Positions 9,330 through 18,351 are shown, counted from the stretch's first letter. The stretch is 64,000 nucleotides of DNA from Candidatus Sacchlamyda saccharinae (GCA_030408505.1 JAUHQI010000003.1:38402-102401), one strand, 5' to 3'. The notes: a model not told the origin generated them from the sequence alone. Numbers and translations: made by a program.

Positions 9330-10593
9330 ACAAAAACTGTTTGGAGAAAAAAAACAACTCCCCTTGCAAACCTGCATCGATAAAGGGATCTTCCTCCCCA
9401 TAGATGTCGCCTACGCACAGCTCATCGATCCAGAAAACATACCTCTGCAAGCCGCCCTCCTCAAGGCCGCGCGCGAGGGCCACCTCTGCTTTGAAAAAAG
9501 TCTCATTGAAGACCCCGCTCTTCTCTCCCTCCTGCCTGATGGCCGCCACTACCTCCCCAAATACCAACAAATCGAAGAGACCATTGTCTCCCATGTGAAA
9601 AGACTCACCAACCTCTCCATCATCACTGGGGGCCCTGGCACCGGCAAAACCTACACTGCCACCCAAATTATCCAGGAGGCTAAAACCAAAACCATTGTGG
9701 CTGCCCCCACTGGTAAAGCTGCCGCTCATCTCCTGAGTAAAATCGACCTCCCTATTAAAGGAGGCACCCTCCACTCCCTCCTCACAGACGAGCCCCTCGA
9801 TGCCGAGCTCATCATCGTCGACGAGTGCTCGATGATCGACCCCATCCTCTTTGCCCGGCTCCTCTCTAGCACTCCTACAGATGCAACCCTCATCCTTATG
9901 GGCGACGTCCACCAACTCCCCGCCGTAGAAGGGGGCAGCGTTTTCAAAGACCTCATCGATTCGGGAAAAATCCCCACCACTACCCTCACCAAATGCCACC
10001 GGTCCGACCAAAAAGAGATCCTCGATCTAGCCACCGCCATTCTTAATAACACCACAAGCGACATCCGCAACATCCACCTCGGCTTTTCCCAAAACAACAT
10101 CGAAAAAATCTACCAAAACCTCTGGAGCCACGTAAAAGACAAAGATTTCTCCACCTTTCGGATCCTCTCAACTCTCCGCAAAGGCCCCCTTGGCACCGAC
10201 GCCCTCAACCGCTTCCTCTACGAGAAGTTCTCTCCTGCAGAAAACTACCCCATCCTCATCACCCGCAACGACAAAAAAACCGGCCTCTCTAATGGAGAGA
10301 CCGGCCTCCTCTCAAACAACATCGCCACCTTCGGCGATCTTCAAATCCCCAAATCCCAGTTACCCCCCTTCGAGTATGCCTACTGCATCTCCGTCCATAA
10401 GAGCCAAGGGAGCGAGTACGACGATGTCCTCCTCCTCGTCCCTGACGGCTCTGAGAGCTTCGGCAAAGAAGTCCTCTACACCGCCGTCACCCGTGCCAAG
10501 CACACCCTCCACATCGACGGGAGCCTTGCTCCCATCATCTCCGCCCTAACCTCTTCAACCACAAGACTTTCAGGAATTTCCTCCAAGCTCTAG
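9316..10593 (+). CDS. recD: Exodeoxyribonuclease V alpha chain (RecD), 5'-3' helicase
   Basis: 425 residues, compact compared with E. coli RecD (about 600). The Walker A GGPGTGKTYTA lies near residue 105, VDECSMID near 170, the GD.HQLP motif near 195, and the C-terminal SF1 motif VHKSQGSEYDDV with YTAVTRAK near 360-395. The start is TTG at 9316 with GAGGAGG at 9301-9307 just upstream, and it overlaps recB by 14 bp. It completes a recC-recB-recD operon. Third codon positions are markedly C-rich here, as in recB. Confidence 0.9.
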   Translation: MGLAKQKLFGEKKQLPLQTCIDKGIFLPIDVAYAQLIDPENIPLQAALLKAAREGHLCFEKSLIEDPALLSLLPDGRHYLPKYQQIEETIVSHVKRLTNLSIITGGPGTGKTYTATQIIQEAKTKTIVAAPTGKAAAHLLSKIDLPIKGGTLHSLLTDEPLDAELIIVDECSMIDPILFARLLSSTPTDATLILMGDVHQLPAVEGGSVFKDLIDSGKIPTTTLTKCHRSDQKEILDLATAILNNTTSDIRNIHLGFSQNNIEKIYQNLWSHVKDKDFSTFRILSTLRKGPLGTDALNRFLYEKFSPAENYPILITRNDKKTGLSNGETGLLSNNIATFGDLQIPKSQLPPFEYAYCISVHKSQGSEYDDVLLLVPDGSESFGKEVLYTAVTRAKHTLHIDGSLAPIISALTSSTTRLSGISSKL

Positions 10594-10613
10594 ATAGAAC
10601 TGTAATAATTTAT

Positions 10614-10643
10614 TTGACATAATATATAAATATTCGATATTAT
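10614..10643 (+). promoter_or_regulatory. Sigma-66/70-type promoter for the RING gene pair
   Basis: TTGACA (10614-10619), an 18-bp A+T-rich spacer, then TATTAT (10638-10643). It sits in the gap between recD and the small zinc-finger gene, about 34 bp before its ATG. Confidence 0.65.
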
Positions 10644-10676
10644 TATAAGGTAATTTAACTAAAAAATGGTTTTTAT

Positions 10677-10892
10677 ATGAGTTTAGAAGTTTGTATTGCA
10701 AAAGGGAGAGACAACTTTTGCGGAGAGTGTAGAAATTTCATTCCCGCTGGGGCTGAGGCTGTTGGACATGGAGATATTGAAGAAAAGATTGTGCATTTAG
10801 TACATCTACATTGTGCGGAAAAAAGAAACAAGGGCGATGACCCCCGATGTTCCCTATGCGCAAAAGAGATTACCCATTTATCCGAGAAATAG
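10677..10892 (+). CDS. Small RING-H2-like zinc-finger protein
   Basis: 71 residues, essentially only a zinc finger. Potential ligands are C15, C18, H31, H40, H43, C46, C58 and C61. That gives C-x2-C, a spaced His, H-x2-H-x2-C and C-x2-C, eight residues in RING-H2-like order. The same ligand layout occurs in the first 64 residues of the next gene, including the spaced third-ligand histidine, so the two are probably related. RING fingers of this type recruit ubiquitin-charged E2 enzymes in eukaryotes; bacteria that carry them usually secrete them as effectors. There is no signal peptide. E2 binding and activity are inference. A strong promoter precedes it. Confidence 0.65.
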   Translation: MSLEVCIAKGRDNFCGECRNFIPAGAEAVGHGDIEEKIVHLVHLHCAEKRNKGDDPRCSLCAKEITHLSEK

Positions 10893-10969
10893 CATTATTT
10901 ACATCTGGGTGCATTAATTGATTAATTGTGATAAAATATTAAAAACTTAAAAATAATAGGAGAGGGAAA

Positions 10970-11692
10970 ATGGCAGGTTACTTAGGTGTTTGTATAGATC
11001 ATACAACCACGTGTCCAGTATGTCAGGATGCAATTGGTCCAGAAAATAAAGATGTAGTTACACATATGAATCCTTCGAATATTCAAGAGGGCGCTGGCTG
11101 TCATTTTCACAAAGACTGTGCGCGTGAATGGGCTTTACAGAAAGACGAATGCCCTATTTGCAAAGCAGGAATTAGACCGCAGTCTATTCTTTCACCTGCC
11201 GATATTCGAGAAAGAGAAGCTATGAGAAAAGCAGAAGTTGTTATAGAAGAAGCAGATCAATCAAGTGAAGATGAGCGTCTCGCTCGTGAGCTTGCTGCGG
11301 ATCAAGGTGGAGCTGGGGCCGGTACGCCTGATTTTGGAGATGATATAGATCCTGCAACTGCCGCTGCAATTGCAGCAGCTGTTGCTGATGACGAAGTCGA
11401 TGGCTTTGGAGCTCGAGCTGCTATGTCAGATGCAGATGCAGTTGCTGCTGCAATAGCAGCAAGTCTTGGAGATGGGGGCGGTTCGGGAGCAGGCGCTGGT
11501 GCTGCGGCCTCTCCTCCTGTTAGAAGAAGAGCGGCACCAGCTGCAGCAGCGCCTGCCTCTGCGCCGGTCGCTGTTGGCGGGGTTGCGCCGGTGATGCGAG
11601 ATAGATGCAATCAAGCTCTTGCGCTACTGGCTGGAGTAGCCGGGGCAGTTGCGGCGGTTAGTTTTACGATACTGCTATCGAGAGAGAATTAA
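10970..11692 (+). CDS. RING-H2 / UIM-like membrane-anchored protein, candidate ubiquitin-pathway effector
   Basis: 240 residues with a good ribosome-binding site (AGGAGAGG). The N-terminal RING-like finger uses C15-x2-C18, H32, C44-x2-H47-x2-C50 and C61-x2-C64, with the CHFHKDC...W...CPIC pattern of RING-H2 E3 ligases. Residues 99-110 (SEDERLARELAA) and 154-168 (DADAVAAAIAASLGD) look like ubiquitin-interacting motifs; the second fits the acidic-hydrophobic-x2-Ala-x3-Ser-x2-acidic consensus. A third, degenerate copy with Ala in place of Ser lies near 124-142. An Ala/Pro-rich linker follows, then a C-terminal hydrophobic helix (about 214-236), which suggests tail anchoring in a host or inclusion membrane. 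The stop overlaps the rpsT stop by 4 bp. Ligase function is inference from motifs. Confidence 0.65.
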   Translation: MAGYLGVCIDHTTTCPVCQDAIGPENKDVVTHMNPSNIQEGAGCHFHKDCAREWALQKDECPICKAGIRPQSILSPADIREREAMRKAEVVIEEADQSSEDERLARELAADQGGAGAGTPDFGDDIDPATAAAIAAAVADDEVDGFGARAAMSDADAVAAAIAASLGDGGGSGAGAGAAASPPVRRRAAPAAAAPASAPVAVGGVAPVMRDRCNQALALLAGVAGAVAAVSFTILLSREN

Positions 11693-11952
11693 GCGTTGCG
11701 GGAGAATTTGCTTTTGAGGCGCGAGACCTTGTTGAGCTTGTAGATCCCCATCTTAACTCCTTTGTCAAGCAGCGAAAAAACACTATTGAGACGGACTTTT
11801 ACTTCCGTTTCATTTTTTTCGCCCTCAAGAGAACGGATAGCGGTCTTTACTTTTGATTTGAAGGAGCGGTTGTGAGCTCTTTTCTTCTCATTTTGGATGT
11901 CCCGCTTCAATGCTGTAGGACGTTTTGTTTTAGCTTTTTTTTCTTCTGCCAT
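11689..11952 (-). CDS. rpsT: 30S ribosomal protein S20
   Basis: 87 residues from MAEEKK. It is a highly basic helical protein with the S20 pattern: KRPTALKRDIQNEKKRAHNRS, a helical K/R-rich region, and a C-terminal segment on which it packs against 16S rRNA (LNKVSRLKSKFSRN). The longer reading frame to 11985 adds a non-conserved dozen residues with no better start signal. rpsT close to the main sigma factor gene is a familiar chlamydial arrangement. Confidence 0.93.
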   Translation of the reverse strand: MAEEKKAKTKRPTALKRDIQNEKKRAHNRSFKSKVKTAIRSLEGEKNETEVKVRLNSVFSLLDKGVKMGIYKLNKVSRLKSKFSRNA

Positions 11953-12009
11953 AATTCTTCTATTTCCTTTAGAATCGAAAGACAATAATCATAGAGGATA
12001 GGCTTAAAT

Positions 12010-12453
12010 ATGTCAAAAGGCGTTTGGATTTTTCTCCTGGGGCTCACAGGCTTTCTGGCTCTCTGGCGCGGCGGAGAGGCTGGCTGGATGCTCTGGCAAT
12101 TCAATAGGCTCGAGATGGACGTGCCAGCCGAGCAGGTTGTTTACGAGGTAATTCCCAAAAGATCCAAATATTCAATTGCAGGTATATACTCTTATGTCTA
12201 TAAGGGGCAAGAGTTTAGCGGAAAATCGGTCCTTTCGGGGCCTAAGCATCTGAACCGAGTGTCTGCTGAGCTTGAGATCAAAAGGATGGAGGGGATGGAC
12301 CGGACGGTGTGGCTAAACACCCAAAAACCCTCCATTTCTTCCTTGGAAAGCGATTTCCCTCTCCGCGAGGTCCTTTATGGTCTTTGTACCATCGGAGTAT
12401 TCGTCTACTTCCTCTATCTATTTATTTTTTACAGAAGCCGCGAATTGAGCTAA
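12010..12453 (+). CDS. DUF3592-like two-helix membrane protein
   Basis: 147 residues. One membrane helix lies at the N-terminus (VWIFLLGLTGFLALW) and one near the C-terminus (VLYGLCTIGVFVYFLYLFIFY), separated by a ~80-residue domain. That plan, with a beta-rich 'Y.Y.Y.GQEFSGKSVLSGP' segment, resembles DUF3592 proteins. The function is unknown. It is divergent from rpsT, with 57 bp between start codons. Confidence 0.6.
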   Translation: MSKGVWIFLLGLTGFLALWRGGEAGWMLWQFNRLEMDVPAEQVVYEVIPKRSKYSIAGIYSYVYKGQEFSGKSVLSGPKHLNRVSAELEIKRMEGMDRTVWLNTQKPSISSLESDFPLREVLYGLCTIGVFVYFLYLFIFYRSRELS

Positions 12454-12505
12454 ATTAAAGATTCCACTACCCTTTGTATCCTTTATTCACAAAAATAGGG
12501 AAATT

Positions 12506-12755
12506 ATGGCATCTCATCCTAATTACAACAGGATTTGGTTCAGATTAAGTGACTCATGCTCCTGGTGAAACATCTTCTAAAGCTCCACAGGCTGAAAATG
12601 ATAGAAATTTTGCGCGTTTGAGTGATTTGAGTGAGGGGGCTGCTAAACGAGCTTTGTCGGGTTCTGTTGGAGCTGTTCAAACGGCTCCGGCAGCTTCTCG
12701 GAGCGCTCCTGAAGCTGGAGAAGATCATCTTTTTGAATTTGAATTAGAATTATAG
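12506..12755 (+). pseudogene. Small Ala/Ser-rich protein, probably frameshifted
   Basis: An ATG at 12506 with AGGG upstream opens a frame that stops after 20 codons. A second frame from GTG 12549 continues for 68 residues to 12755. Joining them near 12548 would give one protein of about 82 residues with a polar, Ala/Ser-rich middle and an acidic end (HLFEFELEL). Either this is a frameshifted small gene or translation begins at the GTG, which has no clear ribosome-binding site. I recognise no family. Confidence 0.4.
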
Positions 12756-12785
12756 TTGAGTTTAATATAGTTTTTTTGGTATAAT
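12756..12785 (+). promoter_or_regulatory. Promoter for the 12823 small gene
   Basis: TTGAGT (12756-12761), an 18-bp T-rich spacer and a perfect TATAAT (12780-12785), followed 38 bp later by the start codon with AAAGGTGAT in between. Confidence 0.7.
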
Positions 12786-12822
12786 TTATTATAATATGGT
12801 AATATTAAAATAAAGGTGATTT

Positions 12823-13050
12823 ATGTCAGCAACAAAACTATTAGCCCAACTGTCTGAATGGGACCTCTCATTTAGCGATCCAAAAAATATCCACAATTTT
12901 CAAAAAAAAAGGGCGGAAGAAGAAAATGCTCATGCTTTAGCAGAAAGAAGCAAAGCTACCGAGGCCGTAGCCAGAAAAGCAGCTGTTGCACGACCAGCCT
13001 CTCCTCCAGAGATCGTTTCTGATTGGGGTGCAGCTTTAGGTCCATGCTAG
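12823..13050 (+). CDS. Small hypothetical protein, 75 residues
   Basis: It has its own strong promoter and a clear ribosome-binding site, so it is probably expressed. The sequence is polar, with a charged helical middle (residues 25-55, Lys/Glu/Ala-rich) and a Pro-containing tail. There is no signal peptide or membrane helix and no family I recognise. With the 10677, 10970 and 12506 genes it forms an accessory pocket around rpsT. Confidence 0.6.
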   Translation: MSATKLLAQLSEWDLSFSDPKNIHNFQKKRAEEENAHALAERSKATEAVARKAAVARPASPPEIVSDWGAALGPC

Positions 13051-13051
13051 C

Positions 13052-13780
13052 TTACTCTCTCTTTAGCAAATGATGTAGCAATGCTAAGTAACCCTCTTTG
13101 AGTCGATGGCGCAAAGGGGGCTTTTTTGTGTCCTCTTGGAGTTTGTTTTGGAGGGCGAGGTCGAAGTAGTCGCCTTGGTGGTAGTGGCGCCAAGTTTGGC
13201 TGCGGGGCTGGAGGCTCTTTGGCCAGGTGCGATCTGGAAGGGGCTTTTGGATGCGGAGGTTGACAGGGCGTTTGCCGTAAGGGGTAAGGCGGTCGTAGAT
13301 GAGGCCGTCGCCCTCTTTGTCCATATTGGTGAAATAGGTGGTTTGGGTGCGGAGGTATTGCTCGGTGGGACTAGTCTTGTTGAAGGTGTGGTCGTGGAGG
13401 ATCCAGACCAGGTTGAGGCCGAGGGAGGTGTAGTCGCGGGTACGGGCTTTGGCCTCGGCAAGGGTCATGGGTGAATATTGGATCTCGTAGACGGTCCGGT
13501 TGTGGAAGACGTCTGCGATGCGGTTTATTTGGGGAAAGGGTTTTTCGAGGATGGTGTCTGGGCCCAGGAGGGTTTGGAGGTAGAGCTGGAGGTGGAGGTG
13601 GATGACCCCTTTTTGAGCTCTTTCACAGTTGGTTTCGTGAGAGTGGTAGAAATGGGGGGCGGTTTTGGGGCCCGATTTTAGGCGAAGGGGAGCTTTGCAT
13701 TCTGGACAAATATAATTTTTTCTTTTCTCGGCAGAGGCAGCTGGAATGAGGGTGTTTTCCTCGAGAGCGAATATTTGCAT
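13052..13780 (-). CDS. CoiA-like competence/nuclease family protein
   Basis: 242 residues. An N-terminal zinc-ribbon-like segment (YICPECKAPLRLKSG, then HFYH, then a Cys) is followed by a restriction-endonuclease-like core: IADVFHNRTVYEIQYS supplies the D...E-x-Q pattern of CoiA proteins, and AKARTRDY..LGLNLVWIL continues as in that family. CoiA homologues act in DNA uptake and recombination during natural transformation. A role in competence here is inference from the family. It is divergent from rpoD. Confidence 0.75.
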   Translation of the reverse strand: MQIFALEENTLIPAASAEKRKNYICPECKAPLRLKSGPKTAPHFYHSHETNCERAQKGVIHLHLQLYLQTLLGPDTILEKPFPQINRIADVFHNRTVYEIQYSPMTLAEAKARTRDYTSLGLNLVWILHDHTFNKTSPTEQYLRTQTTYFTNMDKEGDGLIYDRLTPYGKRPVNLRIQKPLPDRTWPKSLQPRSQTWRHYHQGDYFDLALQNKLQEDTKKPPLRHRLKEGYLALLHHLLKRE

Positions 13781-13841
13781 GGGAATCTATTTGGGATTTA
13801 GGCTATAATTTTAATCTGGCTTAAAGTATACAAATATCATC

Positions 13842-15521
13842 ATGACAAAAGAAGAAGAATCTTCCGCAACATATTCTACGTTATTCAATCAGCAGCATCA
13901 GCAAAAAATTGAAGAGCTGGTCACCTTGGCAAAGGATCAAGGGTATGTCACCTATGAGGAGATCAATGAAACTCTGCCAATGAGTTTTGACTCGGCAGAT
14001 CAGATTGATCAGGTCCTCATCTACTTAAGTGGCATGGATATCCAGATCCTCAATCAGGCTGAGGTAGAGAGGCAGAAAGAACGGAAGAAAGAGGCTAAAG
14101 AGTTAGAGGGGATTTCGAGGAAGGCTGAAGGCGCTTCGGATGACCCGGTTCGGATGTATCTCAAAGAGATGGGTTCTGTCCCGCTTCTTACCCGTGAGGA
14201 AGAAGTTGAGATCTCTAAGAGGATCGAAAAGGCGCAGATCCAGGTTCAGAAGATCATCATGCGTTTCCGCTATTCCACGCGCGAGGCGATCTCGATTGCC
14301 AATTACCTACTGACTGGGAAAGAGCGTTTTGATAAGTCTATCGCCGAAAAGGAAGTTGAGGATAAGACAAAATATCTGGCTTTGGTCCCTCGTGTCATTG
14401 AGCTGCTCATCAAAGAAGACGATTTCCTGCAGGGGCTTTTACTGCAGATGCGCGATCCTAAGCTAAAGAAAGCCGACAGGCTTAAGCTCTCTGAAGAAAT
14501 TGAAAAGTGTCGTATCCGTACGCAAGCTTATTTACGTCGGATGCATTTCCGCCACAATATCATTGAAGATTTTTGTGAAGTGATCATGAATGGTTATGAC
14601 CGTTTTATCATTTTAGAAAGGGAGAGCGAAGAACTTGCACCCCGCGCGGAAAAGAATAAGTTTGCCGCAGCAAAGCTGGCAGCGGTCCAGCGTAAGCTTG
14701 CAAAGCGAGAGCTGGCAGCGGGACGGAGCATCGGCGAATTTAAAAAAGATGTTCGGATGCTTCAGCGCTGGATGGACAAGAGTCAAGAAGCCAAGAGAGA
14801 AATGGTCGAGTCCAATTTGCGTCTTGTCATCTCCATTGCGAAAAAATACACCAATCGCGGTCTCTCTTTCCTCGATCTGATTCAAGAGGGGAACATGGGC
14901 CTTATGAAGGCTGTGGAGAAGTTTGAGTACCGAAGAGGGTATAAGTTCTCTACTTATGCTACCTGGTGGATCCGCCAAGCGGTGACCCGTGCGATTGCTG
15001 ATCAGGCTCGTACGATCCGTATCCCTGTCCACATGATCGAGACGATCAACAAGGTCCTCCGTGGCGCGAAAAAGCTCATGATGGAAACAGGCAGAGAGCC
15101 CACTCCTGAAGAGCTAGCCCAAGAGCTTGGGCTCACCCCAGAGCGGGTACGTGAGATCTATAAGATCGCCCAGCACCCAATTTCCCTGCAAGCAGAAGTG
15201 GGAGAGGGGGGCGAGAGCCAATTTGGGGACTTCCTCGAAGATACGACGATCGAATCACCAGCAGAGGCGACGGGCTACTCGATTCTTAAGGACAAAATGA
15301 ATGAGGTCCTAGATACTCTCACTGATCGGGAGAGGACCGTCCTTATAGAGCGCTTTGGTCTGCTCGATGGTAAGCCCAAAACCCTCGAAGAGGTGGGGAT
15401 GCGCTTTAAAGTGACCCGTGAGCGGGTTCGTCAGATTGAGGCTAAGGCCCTTCGTAAGATGCGCCATCCTACTCGAGCTAAGCAACTTCAGGCTTTCCTC
15501 GATCTCCTCGAAGAGGAATAA
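13842..15521 (+). CDS. rpoD: RNA polymerase major sigma factor (sigma-70 family, chlamydial sigma-66)
   Basis: 559 residues. Region 1.1 ([20 protein letters not shown]), region 1.2 ([21 protein letters not shown]), a shortened non-conserved region, region 2 ([40 protein letters not shown]), region 3 and region 4.2 ([19 protein letters not shown]) are all intact. It directs transcription from the housekeeping promoters seen throughout this window. The start has no strong Shine-Dalgarno, but the MTKEE start fits region 1.1 spacing. Confidence 0.96.
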   Translation: MTKEEESSATYSTLFNQQHQQKIEELVTLAKDQGYVTYEEINETLPMSFDSADQIDQVLIYLSGMDIQILNQAEVERQKERKKEAKELEGISRKAEGASDDPVRMYLKEMGSVPLLTREEEVEISKRIEKAQIQVQKIIMRFRYSTREAISIANYLLTGKERFDKSIAEKEVEDKTKYLALVPRVIELLIKEDDFLQGLLLQMRDPKLKKADRLKLSEEIEKCRIRTQAYLRRMHFRHNIIEDFCEVIMNGYDRFIILERESEELAPRAEKNKFAAAKLAAVQRKLAKRELAAGRSIGEFKKDVRMLQRWMDKSQEAKREMVESNLRLVISIAKKYTNRGLSFLDLIQEGNMGLMKAVEKFEYRRGYKFSTYATWWIRQAVTRAIADQARTIRIPVHMIETINKVLRGAKKLMMETGREPTPEELAQELGLTPERVREIYKIAQHPISLQAEVGEGGESQFGDFLEDTTIESPAEATGYSILKDKMNEVLDTLTDRERTVLIERFGLLDGKPKTLEEVGMRFKVTRERVRQIEAKALRKMRHPTRAKQLQAFLDLLEEE

Positions 15522-15607
15522 ATTTTTAAGTTGCTGTTATTTATTCTTTTACGTTCCGATTTTTCGATCAAATGTGTTAAGATATTATCAAGAAAAAGGA
15601 GTGACCA

Positions 15608-16237
15608 ATGAGCAATACACAAGCAGTGCAACCTGGCCAGCCAGTTGTAATAAAAATACAATCTCAAGAATCACAAGGCAGCTGGGCAGGAACTGCTTTT
15701 AGAATAGCTGTTGTTGGAGCCGCTGTTTTTGCTGCATGGCAACTTGGATTTGCGCAAGGCGCAGATGCCGCTTCACGAGAAGCTGGAGTTGCTTATGAAG
15801 AAATCATGAGCCGTCTTGCGTCAATGACTACCGACCTAAGAGAGCAAGCCTTTGCTTCCTTCAATGCTACGATGACCAGATTGCCTACGATCTCTGATGG
15901 CGGAAACAGCTCTTTCATGGCTAACTTTACCCAGTATGTCCCAACAAGTGTGATGGAGTTTTTCACAGGCGCTGCGCAAACGCCTGCGGGGCAATTTGCA
16001 GAGCAAGTTCGTAATCAGACGGGTACTGCTATGCCAAAAGTAGAAATGCCAGGCAGTGAAACGCTTACTGATATCGCGGCCAAAGCAGATGATGCTCTTT
16101 TTTATTTAAAAGGAGCATTTATTTATTATGCAGCAAACAAAGTGCTAAGTTCACCTGTTGCACATGTTACAGGAAAAGCAGCCTCTACTTTAGCATCTGT
16201 TGTATCTCCACTTGCAAGACGCCTAGCTGGAAGATAA
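15608..16237 (+). CDS. Hypothetical membrane protein, 209 residues
   Basis: AAAGGAG precedes the ATG. A single hydrophobic helix lies near residues 30-50 (FRIAVVGAAVFAAWQLGF), with a second, weaker hydrophobic segment near 160-185. Between them is an Ala/Thr-rich, mostly helical region. The N-terminal 28 residues are polar and Gln-rich, so this is not a classical signal peptide. It could be an inclusion-membrane-type protein, which would have a paired hydrophobic lobe, but the spacing does not fit well. No family recognised. Confidence 0.6.
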   Translation: MSNTQAVQPGQPVVIKIQSQESQGSWAGTAFRIAVVGAAVFAAWQLGFAQGADAASREAGVAYEEIMSRLASMTTDLREQAFASFNATMTRLPTISDGGNSSFMANFTQYVPTSVMEFFTGAAQTPAGQFAEQVRNQTGTAMPKVEMPGSETLTDIAAKADDALFYLKGAFIYYAANKVLSSPVAHVTGKAASTLASVVSPLARRLAGR

Positions 16238-16261
16238 AAAAGCTATCTTGATCTTATCTGA

Positions 16262-16298
16262 GGGTTTCTGTCATGCTGATATGCTATGGCAGAAACCC
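16262..16298 (+). promoter_or_regulatory. Long hairpin with T-tract overlapping the dinG start codon
   Basis: GGGTTTCTGTCAT (16262-16274) pairs with ATGGCAGAAACCC (16286-16298), a 13-bp stem with one G-U pair, followed by TTTCTTTATTT. It may be the terminator of the 15608 gene. Its right arm is codons 1-4 of the helicase gene, so in a read-through transcript it would hide the start codon. Confidence 0.55.
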
Positions 16299-18313
16299 TT
16301 TCTTTATTTAATGACATTTTTTTAGAAGGTGGCCTTCTCAATGAGAAGCTCTCTGACTATGAGTCTAGAGAGGGGCAGCAGGAGATGGCGGCCCACATCT
16401 GGACGGCTTTTGAGCAAGATGAGACGGCTCTTTTTGAGGCGGGTACGGGCATTGGGAAGAGTTTGGCCTATTTGATACCAGCTCTGATGTGGAGTTACCG
16501 GACTGGCGAGAAGATTGTCATCTCAACGCATACGATCTCTTTACAAGAGCAGCTCATAAACAAAGATCTGCCATTTTTGCTCGATGTATTAGGGGTTGAT
16601 CTGCGAGTTGTTTTAGCCAAGGGGATGGGGAACTATGTCTGCTTGCGTAAGCTCGATGATTTGTCGAAGAAATCGGGTGTTTACGATCAGTCTGTGGATG
16701 CGTTAGCTTCCTGGTCGCAAAAAACGCAGGATGGGAGCAGGTCTGCTGTTCCGTTTGCGATGCAGTCAGATACGTGGGGCAAGGTCTATGCTGAGTCGGA
16801 TGCTTGTTCTTATATCAAGTGTCCCCACTACAAGCAGTGTTTCTTTTTTAAGGCTCGGAATAAGGCACAAGATGCCGATGTGATCATCGTCAATCACCAT
16901 TTGCTGATGGCCCATTTACAAAGCGAGGAGGATCGGGCGATCTTGCCTCCGTTTTCTCGTTTGATTATTGATGAGGCGCACCACTTAGAAAGTGTGGCTA
17001 GGTCTTCCCTTACCGAGGTGCTCGATCGCGTGCGGATCATGAAGGCTTTGGGACGGGTCCACTCGGAGGTTGATCCGGGATCGAGCCGCCTTTTTGCGAT
17101 TCGAGATTTGATCAAAGACAAGGGTCTTAAAACCAGGTTGGATATCGATTTGCCGGGAGAAAAGCGGTCTTTATTGGATGATGTACATGCAGCTTTTGAT
17201 AAGCTCGATGTGGCGTTTGCTAGAAGGGGAGCTTCTTATAAATGGAGAATTACCGAGCAGGCTTTAGCAGAGGCGCAGTGGGCAGAAGAGCTGATGCCTG
17301 CCTTTGGGACGTTGAAGGAGAAATTAAAGCGATATGCGGCCTCTTTGTTGAGCATCGAAAAGGAGCTCGATGACGAGACTAAAGAAAAAGTGGAGCATGC
17401 TCTTGTCGATATTGGGCAAGCGGCTGAGCGCCTAGAAGAGGTAGCCGAGCAGATTGAAGCTTTTTTCAAAGAGAAGGATGTCCGCTGGGCAGAGAAAACG
17501 TATGAAGGGACGACCTTATCGGCGACCAAGCTCGATGTGGCTCCCTTTCTGGAAGAAAAGCTCTTTGAACCACTAAAGAGTGCAATACTATGTAGTGCGA
17601 CGCTCAGTGTGGGCAGCGCATTTACCCACGTAAAGAATAACCTCGGTTTGCAAAAGGAAGTGATTGAAAAAATCTACCCTTCTCCATTTGATTTTCAAAA
17701 CAGGACTCGCCTGCTTGGGATCAAAGATCTCTCGGCGCCCAATAGCTATTCTTTCATCAGTGAAGCAGCTGAGGTAATCAGAGAAGCCACCTCGATTACG
17801 GGTGGAGGAGCGTTTGTCCTTTTTACCTCTTACGATATGCTCAACAAGTGTGCAAATGCTCTAGAGGACCTACCAATCCTAAAGCAGGGCGATCGCCCTC
17901 GGCACCAGCTTTTAGAAGAGTTTAAAAAGTGCCAAAATGGGATTCTTTTTGGGACCGATTCTTTCTGGGAGGGGGTGGATGTGGCTGGAGATGCCCTGCG
18001 CCTTGTGATCATCGTCAAGCTTCCCTTTCCCGTGCCATCAGAGCCTCTTTTAGAAGCAAAGTCTGAACTATTGCGTAGTCAAGACCGCGATCCTTTTATG
18101 GAGGACTCGATCCCTCAAGCTGTAATGAAGTTTAAGCAGGGCTTTGGCCGACTTATGCGCCGGGCCGAAGATCGGGGATGTGTCCTATGTCTGGATCAAC
18201 GCCTCTTCACTAAGCGTTACGGTAAGATCTTTTTAGAAAGCTTGCCCGAGTGCCTAGTCTCCTATGACTCTAAGTCGCTGATATACAGTGAAATTAAACA
18301 GTTCTATAAATAA
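16286..18313 (+). CDS. DinG-family ATP-dependent DNA helicase (XPD-like)
   Basis: 675 residues. Walker A is FEAGTGIGKSLAYLIPAL near residue 50, motif Ia ISTHTISLQEQL, and the DEAH box LIIDEAHHLE near 230. Four cysteines (YVCLRKL; SYIKCPHYKQCFFF with an additional Cys before it) sit in the position of the Fe-S cluster of DinG/XPD helicases. C-terminal motifs include GTDSFWEGVDVAGDALR and QGFGRLMRR. It should unwind 5'-tailed DNA and R- or D-loops in repair. There is no N-terminal exonuclease domain, so it is the short DinG/YoaA form. Confidence 0.88.
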   Translation: MAETLSLFNDIFLEGGLLNEKLSDYESREGQQEMAAHIWTAFEQDETALFEAGTGIGKSLAYLIPALMWSYRTGEKIVISTHTISLQEQLINKDLPFLLDVLGVDLRVVLAKGMGNYVCLRKLDDLSKKSGVYDQSVDALASWSQKTQDGSRSAVPFAMQSDTWGKVYAESDACSYIKCPHYKQCFFFKARNKAQDADVIIVNHHLLMAHLQSEEDRAILPPFSRLIIDEAHHLESVARSSLTEVLDRVRIMKALGRVHSEVDPGSSRLFAIRDLIKDKGLKTRLDIDLPGEKRSLLDDVHAAFDKLDVAFARRGASYKWRITEQALAEAQWAEELMPAFGTLKEKLKRYAASLLSIEKELDDETKEKVEHALVDIGQAAERLEEVAEQIEAFFKEKDVRWAEKTYEGTTLSATKLDVAPFLEEKLFEPLKSAILCSATLSVGSAFTHVKNNLGLQKEVIEKIYPSPFDFQNRTRLLGIKDLSAPNSYSFISEAAEVIREATSITGGGAFVLFTSYDMLNKCANALEDLPILKQGDRPRHQLLEEFKKCQNGILFGTDSFWEGVDVAGDALRLVIIVKLPFPVPSEPLLEAKSELLRSQDRDPFMEDSIPQAVMKFKQGFGRLMRRAEDRGCVLCLDQRLFTKRYGKIFLESLPECLVSYDSKSLIYSEIKQFYK

Positions 18314-18322
18314 AGTAAAACA

Positions 18323-18351
18323 TTGACATTTTGTTGGTTTTTTGTTAAGAT
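18323..18351 (+). promoter_or_regulatory. Near-consensus promoter immediately before the 18359 gene
   Basis: TTGACA (18323-18328), 17-bp spacer, TAAGAT (18346-18351). The predicted +1, about 7 bp past the -10, falls at the ATG (18359), which would give a leaderless mRNA. Confidence 0.65.

Noticed and set aside
9247..10011. 254-residue minus-strand frame over recD
   Set aside because: Antisense to well-supported recB/recD motifs; low-complexity Gly/Glu/Val composition is what C-rich third positions give.
13106..13474. Plus-strand frames (also 13478-13681) inside the CoiA-like gene
   Set aside because: The minus strand carries clear family motifs; the plus frames are repetitive and have no start signals.
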